NCBI RefSeq assembly: GCF_013318015.2
Contig: NZ_CP115841.1
Location: forward strand, 620,001-684,000
DNA: 64,000 bases
Origin: Agrobacterium tumefaciens
Lineage (GTDB): Bacteria > Pseudomonadota > Alphaproteobacteria > Rhizobiales > Rhizobiaceae
Direction: 5' to 3'
The notes beneath the pieces were generated by a model that saw nothing but the letters and a program-made list of their open reading frames with translations, did no database searches and was not told where the DNA came from. The number at the start of each line of letters is the position of its first letter. The first letter of the stretch is position 1. Both the position numbers and the translations under genes were made by a program. Shown one piece after another: positions 51,738-60,606 of this stretch.

Positions 51738-52543
51738 GCGGCCTCCAGCGGAAGAAAATCGTCGCTCGCCGTAAGAAGCAGCGGAATGCCTATCACGTCG
51801 CTAGGCTTATTGATCTGGTCGATGCCGAGAGCGATCGCCAGTCGTTCGAGCTTTTTCATACCGCGTTCCTGCATGCCTTGATCTTCGTCGCTTTGGACAC
51901 ACACGGCATATTGCTCTTTGGCGCCATCGGCGTCCTCGAGCTCCATTTGAAGCCAGTCTGATCCATCGTCTTTGTCGTGCTCAATGTGGCTCGAGACAAT
52001 GGTCATCACGCGATCTTCAGACGCACGGGCCGGGGCGGCCGACAGGCCCGACCCCGCGCCCGCTGCGGATGTATTTACTTTGTCTCTGGCTGTAGCCGAG
52101 ACAAGTAAATGAGTTTGCTCCTGCGGCTGTGGGACGCTACCAGATTTAGCGTCCTGTGACCGTAGGACGATCTCGTCCTGTGGCTGTAGGACGCTTGATT
52201 TTGTTTCGTCCTGTGACGGTAGGACACTAGTAGTGTCCGGCGACTGTAGGACGCTAAAATTCGGGTGGTATTGTGAGGGCCGTTTGCCGGAACCCATGAC
52301 GCGGGTGAAGTAGCCCCAGTCAACAAGATCCTCTGTTGCGCTTGCGACGCTGCCCCTAGTCAGGCCGGTGGCTTGCTGCAAGAAACTAACACTGGCGCGC
52401 GCGTTGCCATGCTTTTGGTAATAGCGCTTGAGAATGTGGCGCGCGGTCTTGATGTGGATGAGCCGCACGCGCTCATCGTCGATGATGGCTCCTAAGAGTT
52501 CTATACGGTCGACGGGACCGCCAGCGTGATCAGGCTTGCTCAT
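51734..52543 (-). CDS. Phage replication protein, lambda-O-like, with internal iterons
   Basis: A 269-residue protein. The N-terminal winged helix (RLIHIKTARHILKRYYQKHGNARASVSFLQQATGLTRGSVASATEDLVDWGYF) matches helix-turn-helix replication initiators. The middle is a repeated peptide of the type VLxxQDxxx encoded by DNA iterons, and the C-terminal domain contains SSHIEHDKDDGSDWLQMELEDADGAKEQY. In lambda, gene O holds its own origin in the same way. ATG at 52543 is preferred over an upstream in-frame start. It overlaps both neighbours. No helicase loader or helicase gene is visible, so host DnaB is presumably recruited. Confidence 0.65.
   Translation of the reverse strand: MSKPDHAGGPVDRIELLGAIIDDERVRLIHIKTARHILKRYYQKHGNARASVSFLQQATGLTRGSVASATEDLVDWGYFTRVMGSGKRPSQYHPNFSVLQSPDTTSVLPSQDETKSSVLQPQDEIVLRSQDAKSGSVPQPQEQTHLLVSATARDKVNTSAAGAGSGLSAAPARASEDRVMTIVSSHIEHDKDDGSDWLQMELEDADGAKEQYAVCVQSDEDQGMQERGMKKLERLAIALGIDQINKPSDVIGIPLLLTASDDFLPLEAA
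52117..52253. repeat. Five palindromic iterons, candidate replication origin
   Basis: Copies start at 52117, 52150, 52174, 52207 and 52234, each about 20 bases with inverted ends CGTCCT...AGGACG around GTGACCGT-like centres. Spacings of 33, 24, 33 and 27 bases are all multiples of three, so the copies stay in frame inside the replication gene. Confidence 0.75.
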
Positions 52544-52877
52544 ATTTAGCCATCCGTGCGTCATGTGCCGCCCGCCAATCATCCCCGCGCTCGACGACAG
52601 GGATGTACATTGCGCGGCCTTCCTCGGTGCGCCCGATCTCCTTAATGAAACCGGCATCGATCGCGCCCCTTATGGTGTTCCACATGGTTTTGCGGCCGAC
52701 GCCGTAGCGCGCTGCCAAGGCGTTAGTGCGCAGGACGGCAAACCCGTGTTCGCGCCACTGCTCCACGACCAGGGCGGGAATGCGAAAACCGTTCTTTGTC
52801 TTGAGCACATATGCGCCAGCGGTCATGTAATCGGTTAGACGCTCGATATCGTCGTCGTTAAGCGATCGGTGGTCCAT
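52530..52877 (-). CDS. Helix-turn-helix phage protein (115 aa)
   Basis: A DNA-binding-like protein: a helical N-terminus (DDDIERLTDYMTAGAYVLKTKNG) and a helix-turn-helix segment LAARYGVGRKTMWNTIRGAIDAGFIKEI. It is the gene before the replication protein, overlapping its start by 14 bases, so it may be a regulator or a replication partner. ATG at 52877 with AAGGA six bases upstream. Confidence 0.7.
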   Translation of the reverse strand: MDHRSLNDDDIERLTDYMTAGAYVLKTKNGFRIPALVVEQWREHGFAVLRTNALAARYGVGRKTMWNTIRGAIDAGFIKEIGRTEEGRAMYIPVVERGDDWRAAHDARMAKYEQA

Positions 52878-52957
52878 CTCAATCCTTTCTGGAGAGCGCA
52901 CGAATGCGCGCCTGCCGGCAGGCGTCGGCAGGTTGTTGGAGGTGATGGCGGTTTCCT

Positions 52958-53191
52958 TTAGATGAGGCCGGCTTGGCGCGCCGCTGCAACGCGGTTGATG
53001 TCCTCAATGGCTGCGTCAAAACGGTTCGCAGCGGTTTTCTCAAATGCGACGGCTTCGAAAGCGATAATGGCCAGTTGGACTGTCGCGAGCGATTTCATGC
53101 TTGCGGCAAGTTCGCCGGTCTCCGCAGCCTGCACCACTAGCTTTTTGCGTTCTTCTTTCAATGCGCCAAGATAATCTTGAACGGAACTCAT
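52958..53191 (-). CDS. Small helical phage protein (77 aa)
   Basis: Unrecognised all-helical protein (DYLGALKEERKKLVVQAAETGELAASMKSLATVQLAIIAFEAVAFEKTAANRFDAAIEDINRVAAARQ in outline). ATG at 53191 overlaps the stop of the AlpA-like gene (ATGA). It belongs to the early unit with the genes on either side. Confidence 0.6.
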   Translation of the reverse strand: MSSVQDYLGALKEERKKLVVQAAETGELAASMKSLATVQLAIIAFEAVAFEKTAANRFDAAIEDINRVAAARQAGLI

Positions 53192-53400
53192 GCCGCCGCC
53201 CTCGCGCCAATCGCAGTTTCAATCCAAGCCTCAACCTCGGCGCGGACGTAAGCGATTCGCTTCAAGCCGATCTGCACCGGCTGCGGGAAGCGGTTTTCTT
53301 TGGACATGCGGGCAAGCAGCACGCGCGACATAGTCGTTGCGGCTGCTGCTTCTTTCGGCGTCATCAGGCGCGGCTTGTTGTCATTCGCTGGAATGGTCAT
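53188..53400 (-). CDS. AlpA-family regulator/excisionase-like protein
   Basis: A 70-residue MerR-like helix-turn-helix protein: MTPKEAAAATTMSRVLLARMSKENRFPQPVQIGLKRIAYVRAEVEAWI, the AlpA pattern. AlpA proteins act as transcription activators or excision factors for P4-type integrases. ATG at 53400 with GAGGAG five bases upstream. Next to the integrase gene, it is the candidate directionality factor. Confidence 0.8.
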   Translation of the reverse strand: MTIPANDNKPRLMTPKEAAAATTMSRVLLARMSKENRFPQPVQIGLKRIAYVRAEVEAWIETAIGARAAA

Positions 53401-53614
53401 GGTGACTCCTCGAAGCCAAGACAGAGTCATGGCGTGAAATGGAACGAAGATTTTTGAGAAGGTTCGGTTGCCGGCTGATGCCGGTGAAGGTTAGGGGCGC
53501 TGGGCGCCAATGAGCCGGTTTTCCCGGCGCTGCTTTTTGGCGGGCACCACCCCACCGATTGCCGCAACCACCACAATTGCGACGCTCATTTAATAGACCG
53601 ATTTTACAAATTTG

Positions 53615-54787
53615 TCAAGATTTGGAAACTGTTGAAACCTTGCTTTCGCAGTATTCGGTCCAGTCCTCCATCATGGCGCGCCGCTTCGCAAGCGCGTCAC
53701 TCCGGCGATATGCTTGCTCAACGACATCACCCACGGCGTGGGCAAGGGCAGCTTCCGCAACCTCGCGGGGGTGGCCGGTGGTATCGCCTGCCCAGTCGCG
53801 GAAGGATGAGCGCAGACCGTGCAGCGTAATGGACTTGTCCTCTGACGCGGCCCGCAGACTTTTCACCATTGCCGTATCCGATATCGCCGCGCCTTCCTTG
53901 CCGCCCTCGAATACCAGGTCACCGGTCGCCGCCTGCTTACGCGCCTCAAGGATAGCCAGCATCCGGCCGGTGAGCGGAACACGGTGCTCACGTCCAGCCT
54001 TCATTCGCTCAGCCGGCACAATCCAAACCGCCTGAGCAAAATCGATTTCAGACCAGACTGCGCCGCGAACTTCGCCGGAACGTGAAGCGGTGAGGGCGGT
54101 AAACTCCACAGCCCGAGCCGAAACGGCGTCACTTGCCCGAAGCTTCGCCATAATGGCAGGCATGTCTTTATATGCCGCCGCTGCATGGTGGCCGCGCGTC
54201 AGCTTGCTGCGTGCGGGCAAGAGCTCTTTCAAGCCCCCGCGCCAGCTGGCCGGGTTATCACCGGTGAACAGCCCGCGTGCCCGCGCGTGGTCCAAAACCG
54301 CCGCGATTCGCATTCTGGTTCGGTCGGCGGTTTCTGGAATGGTGGTCCAGATAGGTTTCAGGGCTTCAACAACGTCGTCGCGTGTGATGTCGCCTACCGG
54401 CTTCTTGTGCAGCGGCTTTGCATATTCATCGAGCGTCATGCGCCATTGCGCCTTGTGCTTCTCATTCTTAAAGCTGGCTTCCTTCACGGCAATGACGTCT
54501 TCCATGACGTCGGCGAAGGTTTTGCGCGTGGCCAGATCCTCGCCGCGCGCCAGACGTGCGCGAACCTCATCCGCTTTTTCCCGTGCCAAGGCCAGCGGTA
54601 CTGGTGCCGTGCCTTGGCCATAGCCGCCTAGACCGATCTCGACGCGCTTACCTGCGCGTTTGTATATAAAGACCCATTGGCGGCTGCCGCCGGCGCGCAC
54701 GCGAAGGAAAAGGCCGTCGCCGTCGCCGTAAATACCCGGCTTTGTGAGCGTCTTTATCTTGGTCTCTGAAAGCTTATTGCGCGCCAT
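53615..54787 (-). CDS. Tyrosine integrase (P4/DUF4102 type)
   Basis: A 390-residue site-specific recombinase. The N-terminal DUF4102 arm-binding domain (KIKTLTKPGIYGDGDGLFLRVRAGGSRQWVF) is followed by a core-binding domain and the catalytic domain with Arg in TASRSGEVRG, LHGLR, the His of ALAHAVGD and the nucleophile in VVEQAYRR, so all key residues are present. Such integrases commonly target tRNA 3' ends. It lies 103 bases from the right attachment copy and reads inward. The enzyme looks intact. Confidence 0.95.
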   Translation of the reverse strand: MARNKLSETKIKTLTKPGIYGDGDGLFLRVRAGGSRQWVFIYKRAGKRVEIGLGGYGQGTAPVPLALAREKADEVRARLARGEDLATRKTFADVMEDVIAVKEASFKNEKHKAQWRMTLDEYAKPLHKKPVGDITRDDVVEALKPIWTTIPETADRTRMRIAAVLDHARARGLFTGDNPASWRGGLKELLPARSKLTRGHHAAAAYKDMPAIMAKLRASDAVSARAVEFTALTASRSGEVRGAVWSEIDFAQAVWIVPAERMKAGREHRVPLTGRMLAILEARKQAATGDLVFEGGKEGAAISDTAMVKSLRAASEDKSITLHGLRSSFRDWAGDTTGHPREVAEAALAHAVGDVVEQAYRRSDALAKRRAMMEDWTEYCESKVSTVSKS

Positions 54788-54889
54788 GCTTCGCCCGTTG
54801 TCATAACTTTATGCATGAAATTATGGCAAATACGGCCATTGTCAACGAAATCGTATCAATAATTTCAATAGCTTACGAAGCGCGGCGGA

Positions 54890-54905
54890 CATCCTCTCCG
54901 CCATT
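54890..54905. other. attR core
   Basis: Exact 16-bp copy of CATCCTCTCCGCCATT found in the tRNA-Ser 3' end. Bases on either side differ from the left copy, so the repeat ends here. Confidence 0.88.
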
Positions 54906-55681
54906 TCGGCACGAAGCCTGAAATTATAAATCTCCCTAAACAGCTACTTCTTCCCAGCAGACACCCAAAGCATGCGTTTCCGTATGCCAGTTCGTTCTTC
55001 AGTGCGTTTCGCGAAACGCCGGACCCCTACGATAAACCGCAGGATAGTGGAGAGAGCTAATGGGCCGACTCGATTCTGCCCCTCGTTTCTTGCAGGCAGT
55101 TATAAAGCACTCTGTACCCAAGTGACACAAACTCGTATCCCGCGCCGTTTTCGCGACTCGTCCCGTAACGCTTGCGGACGCAATCGGCCAAACAATTGAG
55201 GTGCCGGAGCCTGCGAGCCGAATCGTTGATCGGGGAATCGGCGGCGAACCGCTCGGGTTTCACTGTTGTTTCTCTGTGCGCACCGGGGAGCCATACTAAG
55301 TGTGGCGCCGGAGCGGGGCAAAAGTTTCCGTCGCCCTTCCCCTGCGGGGCAAGGGATCTCCGAAAAGGCCTATAGTTTAGAAAGACCTTGTTAACCGCGC
55401 TAACTAACGGATTTTCAAGTCATTTCTTAACGCATGGTAAAGCCGCCTATGGGCCGTGTGCCCACTGTGTGCTGTTTCCGCAACAAACCGAAATGAAGCA
55501 TGTACGTAAATGCGCTTTATCGGATGTTGGCGATTGCAAGCGGCGAAACCTTTTGTATTTTCACGACCAGAAGCGAGGCGGTGGATCGTTTGGCTTCTAA
55601 GAACACGGGAATGGGGCAGGGAATGCTGTCCTTCGGCAAAAGTACCCAGACCCACTTAAAAACTTTGACTGGAGGTCAATC
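54906..55681. other. Non-coding region between the element and the first porin
   Basis: No supported gene in about 775 bases. Several short open frames lack ribosome-binding sites. A GC hairpin CCCTTCCCC-TGC-GGGGCAAGGG near 55337 and a long untranslated leader before the porin are the only features seen. This resembles porin upstream regions, which are often long and regulated. Confidence 0.4.
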
Positions 55682-56749
55682 ATGAACATCAAGAGCCTTC
55701 TCATCGGCTCCGCTGCGGCTCTCGCAGCAGTATCCGGCGCTCACGCTGCCGACGCTATCGTCGCTGCTGAGCCTGAGCCCCTGGAATACGTTCGCGTTTG
55801 CGACGCTTTCGGCACCGGCTTCTTCTACATCCCCGGCACCGAAACCTGCCTGAAGTTCGATGGTTACATCCGTTTCCAGACCGACTTCGGCCGTAACAAG
55901 TCCGGCACGTCTGACTGGGATTCGTTCACGCGCGCTCAGTTCAACATCGACACCCGCACCGACACCGAGCTCGGCGCTCTGCGTGGTTACATCGGTCTTC
56001 GTGGCCAGGCTGACAACGACAGCAACCGTGGCGTTGTTGTTGACCAGGCTTTCATCGAACTCGGCGGTCTGAAGGTCGGTTACTACTACAACTGGTGGGA
56101 TGATGGTCTCTCTGGCGAAGTTGACGTACTCAGCTCTAACCAGACCCGTCTGAACGCTGTCCGCTACACCTACGACGCTGGCTCGTTCTACGTTGGTGTT
56201 GCTGTTGAAGAGCTGGAAGCTGCTCGCGGCGGTTCCAACATCTCCGACGACTTCCTAAAGGGCGGTTCGTTTGAGCGTGCGAACAACGTAGGTATCGACG
56301 CTATCATCGGCGCGAAGTTCGGCGCAGTTTCTGCCAACCTGCTCGGCGGCTACGACACCGATGCTGAAGAAGGCGCAGTCCGTGCTATCGTAACGGCTGA
56401 CATCGGCCCAGGCACTCTTGGTCTCTCTGGCGTTTGGGCTTCTGGCGCAAACCGCTACTACGAAGAGTCCGAGTGGACCGTTGCTGCTGAATACGCCATC
56501 AAGGCAACTGACAAGCTGACCATCACCCCCGGCTTCCAGTACTTCAACACGATCGACCTCGGCGCTAACAACGACTGGGTTGGCGATCGCGATGCATGGA
56601 AAGCTGGCGTAGCTGTTGGCTACAAGATCACCCAGGGCCTCTCCACGCTCGTTTCGGTTAACTACCAGGACGTAGACGGCACCGAAGGTGTTGATACGGG
56701 TGCCGGCGACAGCTGGGTTGGTTTCGTTCGCCTTCAGCGCACGTTCTAA
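55682..56749 (+). CDS. Outer-membrane porin, RopA/Omp2b-like, copy 1
   Basis: A 355-residue beta-barrel porin of the alphaproteobacterial porin_2 family. Signal peptide MNIKSLLIGSAAALAAVSGAHA is followed by the mature start ADAIVAAEPEP. The C-terminal phenylalanine of GFVRLQRTF is the usual BAM recognition end, and VRVCDAFGTGFFYIPGTETCLKFDGYIRFQTDFG is the conserved N-terminal block. ATG at 55682 with GGAGG seven bases upstream. Variable middle loops differ from copy 2. A strong terminator follows. Confidence 0.92.
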   Translation: MNIKSLLIGSAAALAAVSGAHAADAIVAAEPEPLEYVRVCDAFGTGFFYIPGTETCLKFDGYIRFQTDFGRNKSGTSDWDSFTRAQFNIDTRTDTELGALRGYIGLRGQADNDSNRGVVVDQAFIELGGLKVGYYYNWWDDGLSGEVDVLSSNQTRLNAVRYTYDAGSFYVGVAVEELEAARGGSNISDDFLKGGSFERANNVGIDAIIGAKFGAVSANLLGGYDTDAEEGAVRAIVTADIGPGTLGLSGVWASGANRYYEESEWTVAAEYAIKATDKLTITPGFQYFNTIDLGANNDWVGDRDAWKAGVAVGYKITQGLSTLVSVNYQDVDGTEGVDTGAGDSWVGFVRLQRTF

Positions 56750-56774
56750 TCTGATCTGACATCGTCAGTGATGG

Positions 56775-56803
56775 AAAGCCCGGCTCTTGAGCCGGGCTTT
56801 TTC
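56775..56803 (+). terminator. Terminator of porin copy 1
   Basis: AAAGCCCGGCTC-TT-GAGCCGGGCTTTTT, a 12-bp stem including the A/T pairs, followed by TTCG. Confidence 0.92.
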
Positions 56804-57341
56804 GTTTGATGCACATTGGCGAGGGGCAGGCAAAGCGTCGATTGGCCGGCGTTTCGATATCCCGGCGACTTTCCGTTACGGCTTAAGTCGGTTTGTATCG
56901 TTGCCGATTCGTCTGCCACTCAACTGTTTTGGGCCTGTCGAACTGGGAACTGATTCTCTCCTGCTGCGGATGGAAGCATTGCTGCCGACAGCCCGATTTC
57001 CCACCAATGGCACCGCGTTTCAGACGATTTCCCATGGCGCAGCGATGTCAGAATTCTGGCGGTGGGATGAGGAATGACTTATCTCATTTATCGGCATTTC
57101 GCTTAAGTCGCTGAAAAGCATGAATTATTAACGTTTTGTTAGGAAGTGCTGCCCGTCGGTTAGAATTGTAGCTATTTCGCAACAATGCAAAACTAAGGTC
57201 CCCTTACTGTCTTCCTTTTGTCATCATTGGGATTGCCTCCCCGGCCGGTTTTGGCTCTAATCATCTCCATAAGCGGCACGCATTTAGTTGTGTTTCCCCA
57301 CCCGCTGCTTAGAAAATTAAGCGTTTGACTGGAGGTCAACC
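56804..57341. other. Intergenic region between the porin copies
   Basis: About 540 bases without a supported gene. Its last 28 bases, TTTGACTGGAGGTCAACC before the second ATG, nearly repeat those before copy 1 (TTTGACTGGAGGTCAATC). The remainder is dissimilar, so the promoters may be regulated differently. Confidence 0.5.
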
Positions 57342-58388
57342 ATGAACATCAAGAGCCTTTTGATCGGCTCCGCTGCGGCTCTCGCAGCAGTATCCGGCGC
57401 TCACGCTGCCGACGCTATCGTCGCTGCTGAGCCTGAGCCCCTGGAATACGTTCGCGTTTGCGACGCTTTCGGCACCGGCTTCTTCTACATCCCCGGCACC
57501 GAAACCTGCCTGAAGTTCGACGGTTACATCCGTTTCCAGACGGACTTCGGTCGTAACCAGTCCGGTACGTCTGACTGGAACTCGTTCACGCGCGCCCAGT
57601 TCAACATCGACACCCGCACCGACACCGAACTCGGCGCTCTGCGTGGTTACATCGGTCTTCGTGGCCAGGCCAACAACGACAGCGACCGTGGCGTCAACGT
57701 CGACCAGGCTTTCATCGAACTCGGCGGCCTGAAGGTCGGTTACATGTACACCTGGTGGGATGACGATCTCTCCGGCGAAACCGATATCCTTTCTTCGAAC
57801 TCCACCCGTAGCAACGCTCTGCGTTACACCTACGATGCTGGTTCGTTCTATGCTGGTATCAGCGTTGAAGAACTCGACTCGGTACGTGACGGCAACTCCA
57901 ACCTCGGCGTTGCCAAGGGTGGCGTCTTTGAAGGCCCGAACAACGTCGGCGTCAGCGGCATCATCGGTGCGAAGTTCGGCGCAGTTTCTGCCAACCTGCT
58001 CGGCTCCTATGACACCGACCAGGAAAATGGTGCAATCCGCGCTATCCTGACGGCTGACATCGGTCCCGGCACCTTCGGTCTCTCTGGCGTTTGGGCTTCT
58101 GGCGCAAACTACTACTACGAAGAGTCCGAGTGGGCAGTTGCTGCTGAATACGCAATCAAGGCAACTGACAAGCTGACCATCACCCCCGGCGCTCAGTACC
58201 TCGGTACGATCGATATCGCTCCTGATGGTGACTTCACCGGCGACAACGATGCATGGCGCGCTGGCCTGACGGTTGATTACAAGATCACCCAGGGTCTCGA
58301 TGCCAAGATCGCTGCAAACTACCAGGACGTCGATGGTCCGACCGGCGACAGCTGGACCGGCTTCGTTCGCCTTCAGCGCACGTTCTAA
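57342..58388 (+). CDS. Outer-membrane porin, RopA/Omp2b-like, copy 2
   Basis: A 348-residue porin of the same family, with a signal peptide identical to copy 1 and near-identity over the first 75 mature residues, then loop differences and matching GFVRLQRTF end. Two tandem genes with the same ribosome-binding sequence point to duplication followed by loop divergence, or gene conversion of the ends. ATG at 57342 with GGAGG seven bases upstream. Its terminator is a near-copy of the first. Confidence 0.92.
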   Translation: MNIKSLLIGSAAALAAVSGAHAADAIVAAEPEPLEYVRVCDAFGTGFFYIPGTETCLKFDGYIRFQTDFGRNQSGTSDWNSFTRAQFNIDTRTDTELGALRGYIGLRGQANNDSDRGVNVDQAFIELGGLKVGYMYTWWDDDLSGETDILSSNSTRSNALRYTYDAGSFYAGISVEELDSVRDGNSNLGVAKGGVFEGPNNVGVSGIIGAKFGAVSANLLGSYDTDQENGAIRAILTADIGPGTFGLSGVWASGANYYYEESEWAVAAEYAIKATDKLTITPGAQYLGTIDIAPDGDFTGDNDAWRAGLTVDYKITQGLDAKIAANYQDVDGPTGDSWTGFVRLQRTF

Positions 58389-58413
58389 TCTGATCTGACA
58401 TTGTCAGTGATGG

Positions 58414-58441
58414 AAAGCCCGGCTCTCGAGCCGGGCTTTTT
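58414..58441 (+). terminator. Terminator of porin copy 2
   Basis: AAAGCCCGGCTC-TC-GAGCCGGGCTTTTT, differing from copy 1 by one loop base. Confidence 0.92.
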
Positions 58442-58465
58442 CGTTTGAGTGCGGTAAATCCTGAA

Positions 58466-58497
58466 AACAAAAAAAGCACCGGGCCTGCCGGTGCTTT
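58466..58497 (-). terminator. Terminator of the lytic transglycosylase gene
   Basis: On the minus strand GCACCGG-CAGGC-CCGGTGC is followed by TTTTTTTGTTTTC. It lies about 37 bases after the stop codon at 58534 and faces the porin terminator. Confidence 0.88.
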
Positions 58498-58533
58498 GAT
58501 ATTTTGACAGTAGTCAACTGATGAACCGGTCTT

Positions 58534-60606
58534 CTATCCCGCCCGCCCATGACGCAGGTCATCGACAATATCAGCCTGTTGCCCCAGCCTCGTCTTGTAG
58601 ACCTGATAATTCTCCATCACCCGCTGCACGTAATTGCGGGTTTCGGGGAAGGGGATGCGCTCGATCCAGTCCACGACATCGTCGATCGGCTTGCCCCGCG
58701 GGTCGCCATAGCGGGCGATCCATTCCGGCACACGTTTCGGGCCGGCATTATAGGCGATGAAGGTGAGGATGTAGGAGCCGCCGAAACTGTCGATCTGTTC
58801 GCCGAGATAATGTGCGCCGAGCGTGGCGTTATATCCGGCGTCGCTGGTCAGCATCGCCTGCGTGTAGGGCAGGCCGTGGCGCCCGGCCACGCCCTTGGCG
58901 GTTCCGGGCAATAATTGCAGTAGTCCGCGGGCATTGGCAGCGGAGACGGCGGCCGGGTTGAAGGCGCTTTCCTGCCGGGCGATGGCATAGGCAAGCGCCT
59001 TGCCGGAGCCGGCAATATTGGCACTGGCGGGAATGACACCGAGCGGATAGGCAAGGGCGGCCGCATCGATGCCGCGGCTGAAGGCCGTCTTGCCGATTTG
59101 CAGTGATACCTGATGGTTGCCGTTGCCCTCCGCCCTTGCTGCCAAAATGGCAAGCTCGCCCGGGCTGTCGAGCTGATCTGCCAATGACCTGTAGAGGCTG
59201 TCGGCCCGCCAGCCGTAGCCTGCGGCTTCCAGCCTGTCGATGGCCCGCACCGCTTCGCGGCCGGCAAAGCGTTCACGGTCGGCAGCGCTCGGAGCAGGGT
59301 ATGTGACGTTCAGCGTCTTTGCATCGATTCGTGCGGCAGCAAGCTGGCCGTAAAAGGTGCCGGAATGGGCAGCCGCCTTGGTGAAGAAATCGCGGGCATT
59401 GCCCGGCCCGCCCACTTCCGCCGCCCGCCCGAGCCAATAATAGGCGCGCGAGGCGGAAAGTGGCCGGTTCGAGGTCTGCAAAAGGGTGTTGAAGTGGCGT
59501 GAGGCCGTGGCGGGATCGCGCAGCGCCCGCAACGCATACCATCCAGCATGGAATTCCGCATCGGCAACATCGACGGCTGATGTGGCCGAATGATTGGCGA
59601 CGATGCGATAGGCTTCGGCAAAATCGCCGAGATCGGCGACGCCGCGCGCGATGATTCGCCGCTCGTTCCACCATTCGCCGGGATTGACGAGTTTTGCCGT
59701 GTCCTTCGGCGCCTGCTTTAAAAGTGCTGCGGCTTCCGGATATTTCTGCTGGTTGCGCAGATTCTCGATGCGCGCGAAGAGAAAAGCAGGGTCTCTGCGC
59801 AAGTTGGCGTCGACCTTGCCCAGCAGCGCCACGGCATTGCCTGAGCGCTGCAGCACGGCGGCCCAGGCATTGTAGAGCGACTGCGCCTTGCCGAGATCAC
59901 CGAAACGTTTCGCCTGGCCGATTCGGCTGCGATACATCAGATAATCCATCCGCGCCTTGTGGTCGGCGGGCGTCAGATAAGTCGGGAACTCGGCAAGAAC
60001 ACGGTCTTCCATGTCCTTGTCCATGCCTTCGCTCACCCAGAGCTGGCGAATGAGGCGTTGTGCTTCCAAAGCCTTGCCGGAAGAGGTGAGGGCCTTGGCG
60101 AGCACAACGGTGCCCTCGGCTGTTTCCGGCCGGCCGCTGGCAAAAGCGGCAAGCACCTGGGGTGCCGGTGGATTTTCGCGGTAAAGCGCCTTTTCGGAAT
60201 TGGCGCGCAGCGTCGCCGCACCCGGCCACCCCGCCAGCTCGCTCTGGGCTGTAGTGATTTCGGCGGAGGGCACGTCCCTCTGCCCGGAAATGGCAATCGC
60301 CCAGGTAAGAATATGCCGGTCGAGACTGCCTGTCTGCATGGCGTTGCGAAGGGCGATGGCGCGTGTCGTGTCGCGGCTGGAAAGCGCATCCAGTCCGGCT
60401 TTAAGCTGGCTCGCATCGTCAGGCCGGTTAAGGCGTGGTATGGCGCCGGTAATTTCGGGCGAGGCCGGCATGAAGGCGGGAACAGCAGGCGCATTCGGCT
60501 TCACATAGGGAAGCGGCACGGCAGCTTCCGGCACGGGGCCGGCCAGCGCGTTCCAAACGGTCGCGGCAAGACCTGCCGCCATCAATCCCCAAACTGTCTT
60601 TTTCAT
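58534..60606 (-). CDS. Soluble lytic murein transglycosylase (Slt70-like)
   Basis: A 690-residue periplasmic enzyme that cleaves the glycan backbone of peptidoglycan with formation of a 1,6-anhydro end. An N-terminal signal peptide (KKTVWGLMAAGLAATVWNALAG) is followed by a Pro-rich stretch, a superhelical TPR-like domain and a C-terminal goose-lysozyme/SLT domain. Catalytic Glu lies in AIARQESAFNPAAVSAANARGLLQLLPGTAK, with the later motif FIAYNAGPKRVPEW. The start at 60606 puts the signal peptide at the N-terminus; ATGs 4 and 18 codons earlier are also possible. Confidence 0.9.
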   Translation of the reverse strand: MKKTVWGLMAAGLAATVWNALAGPVPEAAVPLPYVKPNAPAVPAFMPASPEITGAIPRLNRPDDASQLKAGLDALSSRDTTRAIALRNAMQTGSLDRHILTWAIAISGQRDVPSAEITTAQSELAGWPGAATLRANSEKALYRENPPAPQVLAAFASGRPETAEGTVVLAKALTSSGKALEAQRLIRQLWVSEGMDKDMEDRVLAEFPTYLTPADHKARMDYLMYRSRIGQAKRFGDLGKAQSLYNAWAAVLQRSGNAVALLGKVDANLRRDPAFLFARIENLRNQQKYPEAAALLKQAPKDTAKLVNPGEWWNERRIIARGVADLGDFAEAYRIVANHSATSAVDVADAEFHAGWYALRALRDPATASRHFNTLLQTSNRPLSASRAYYWLGRAAEVGGPGNARDFFTKAAAHSGTFYGQLAAARIDAKTLNVTYPAPSAADRERFAGREAVRAIDRLEAAGYGWRADSLYRSLADQLDSPGELAILAARAEGNGNHQVSLQIGKTAFSRGIDAAALAYPLGVIPASANIAGSGKALAYAIARQESAFNPAAVSAANARGLLQLLPGTAKGVAGRHGLPYTQAMLTSDAGYNATLGAHYLGEQIDSFGGSYILTFIAYNAGPKRVPEWIARYGDPRGKPIDDVVDWIERIPFPETRNYVQRVMENYQVYKTRLGQQADIVDDLRHGRAG

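Larger units (their letters stand above)
38369..54905. mobile_element. Integrated prophage-like element, about 16.5 kb, in tRNA-Ser(GCU)
   Basis: Bounded by an exact 16-bp direct repeat (CATCCTCTCCGCCATT) at 38369-38384 in the tRNA 3' end and 54890-54905. The tyrosine integrase gene lies at the right end, 103 bases from the repeat. Inside are phage repressor, replication, capsid and tail genes on the minus strand, with several plus-strand cargo genes, some AT-rich. No terminase, portal, protease, tail-fibre or lysis gene was seen. The tRNA is left intact on the left side. Confidence 0.92.

Noticed and set aside
52117..52253. CRISPR array
   Set aside because: Repeats are palindromic but only 20 bases, spacers are 4-13 bases and in-frame within a gene, with no cas genes.
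55388..55685. Short frames of 60-83 codons upstream of the first porin
   Set aside because: No convincing start sites; one overlaps the porin start. The region is better seen as a long regulatory leader.
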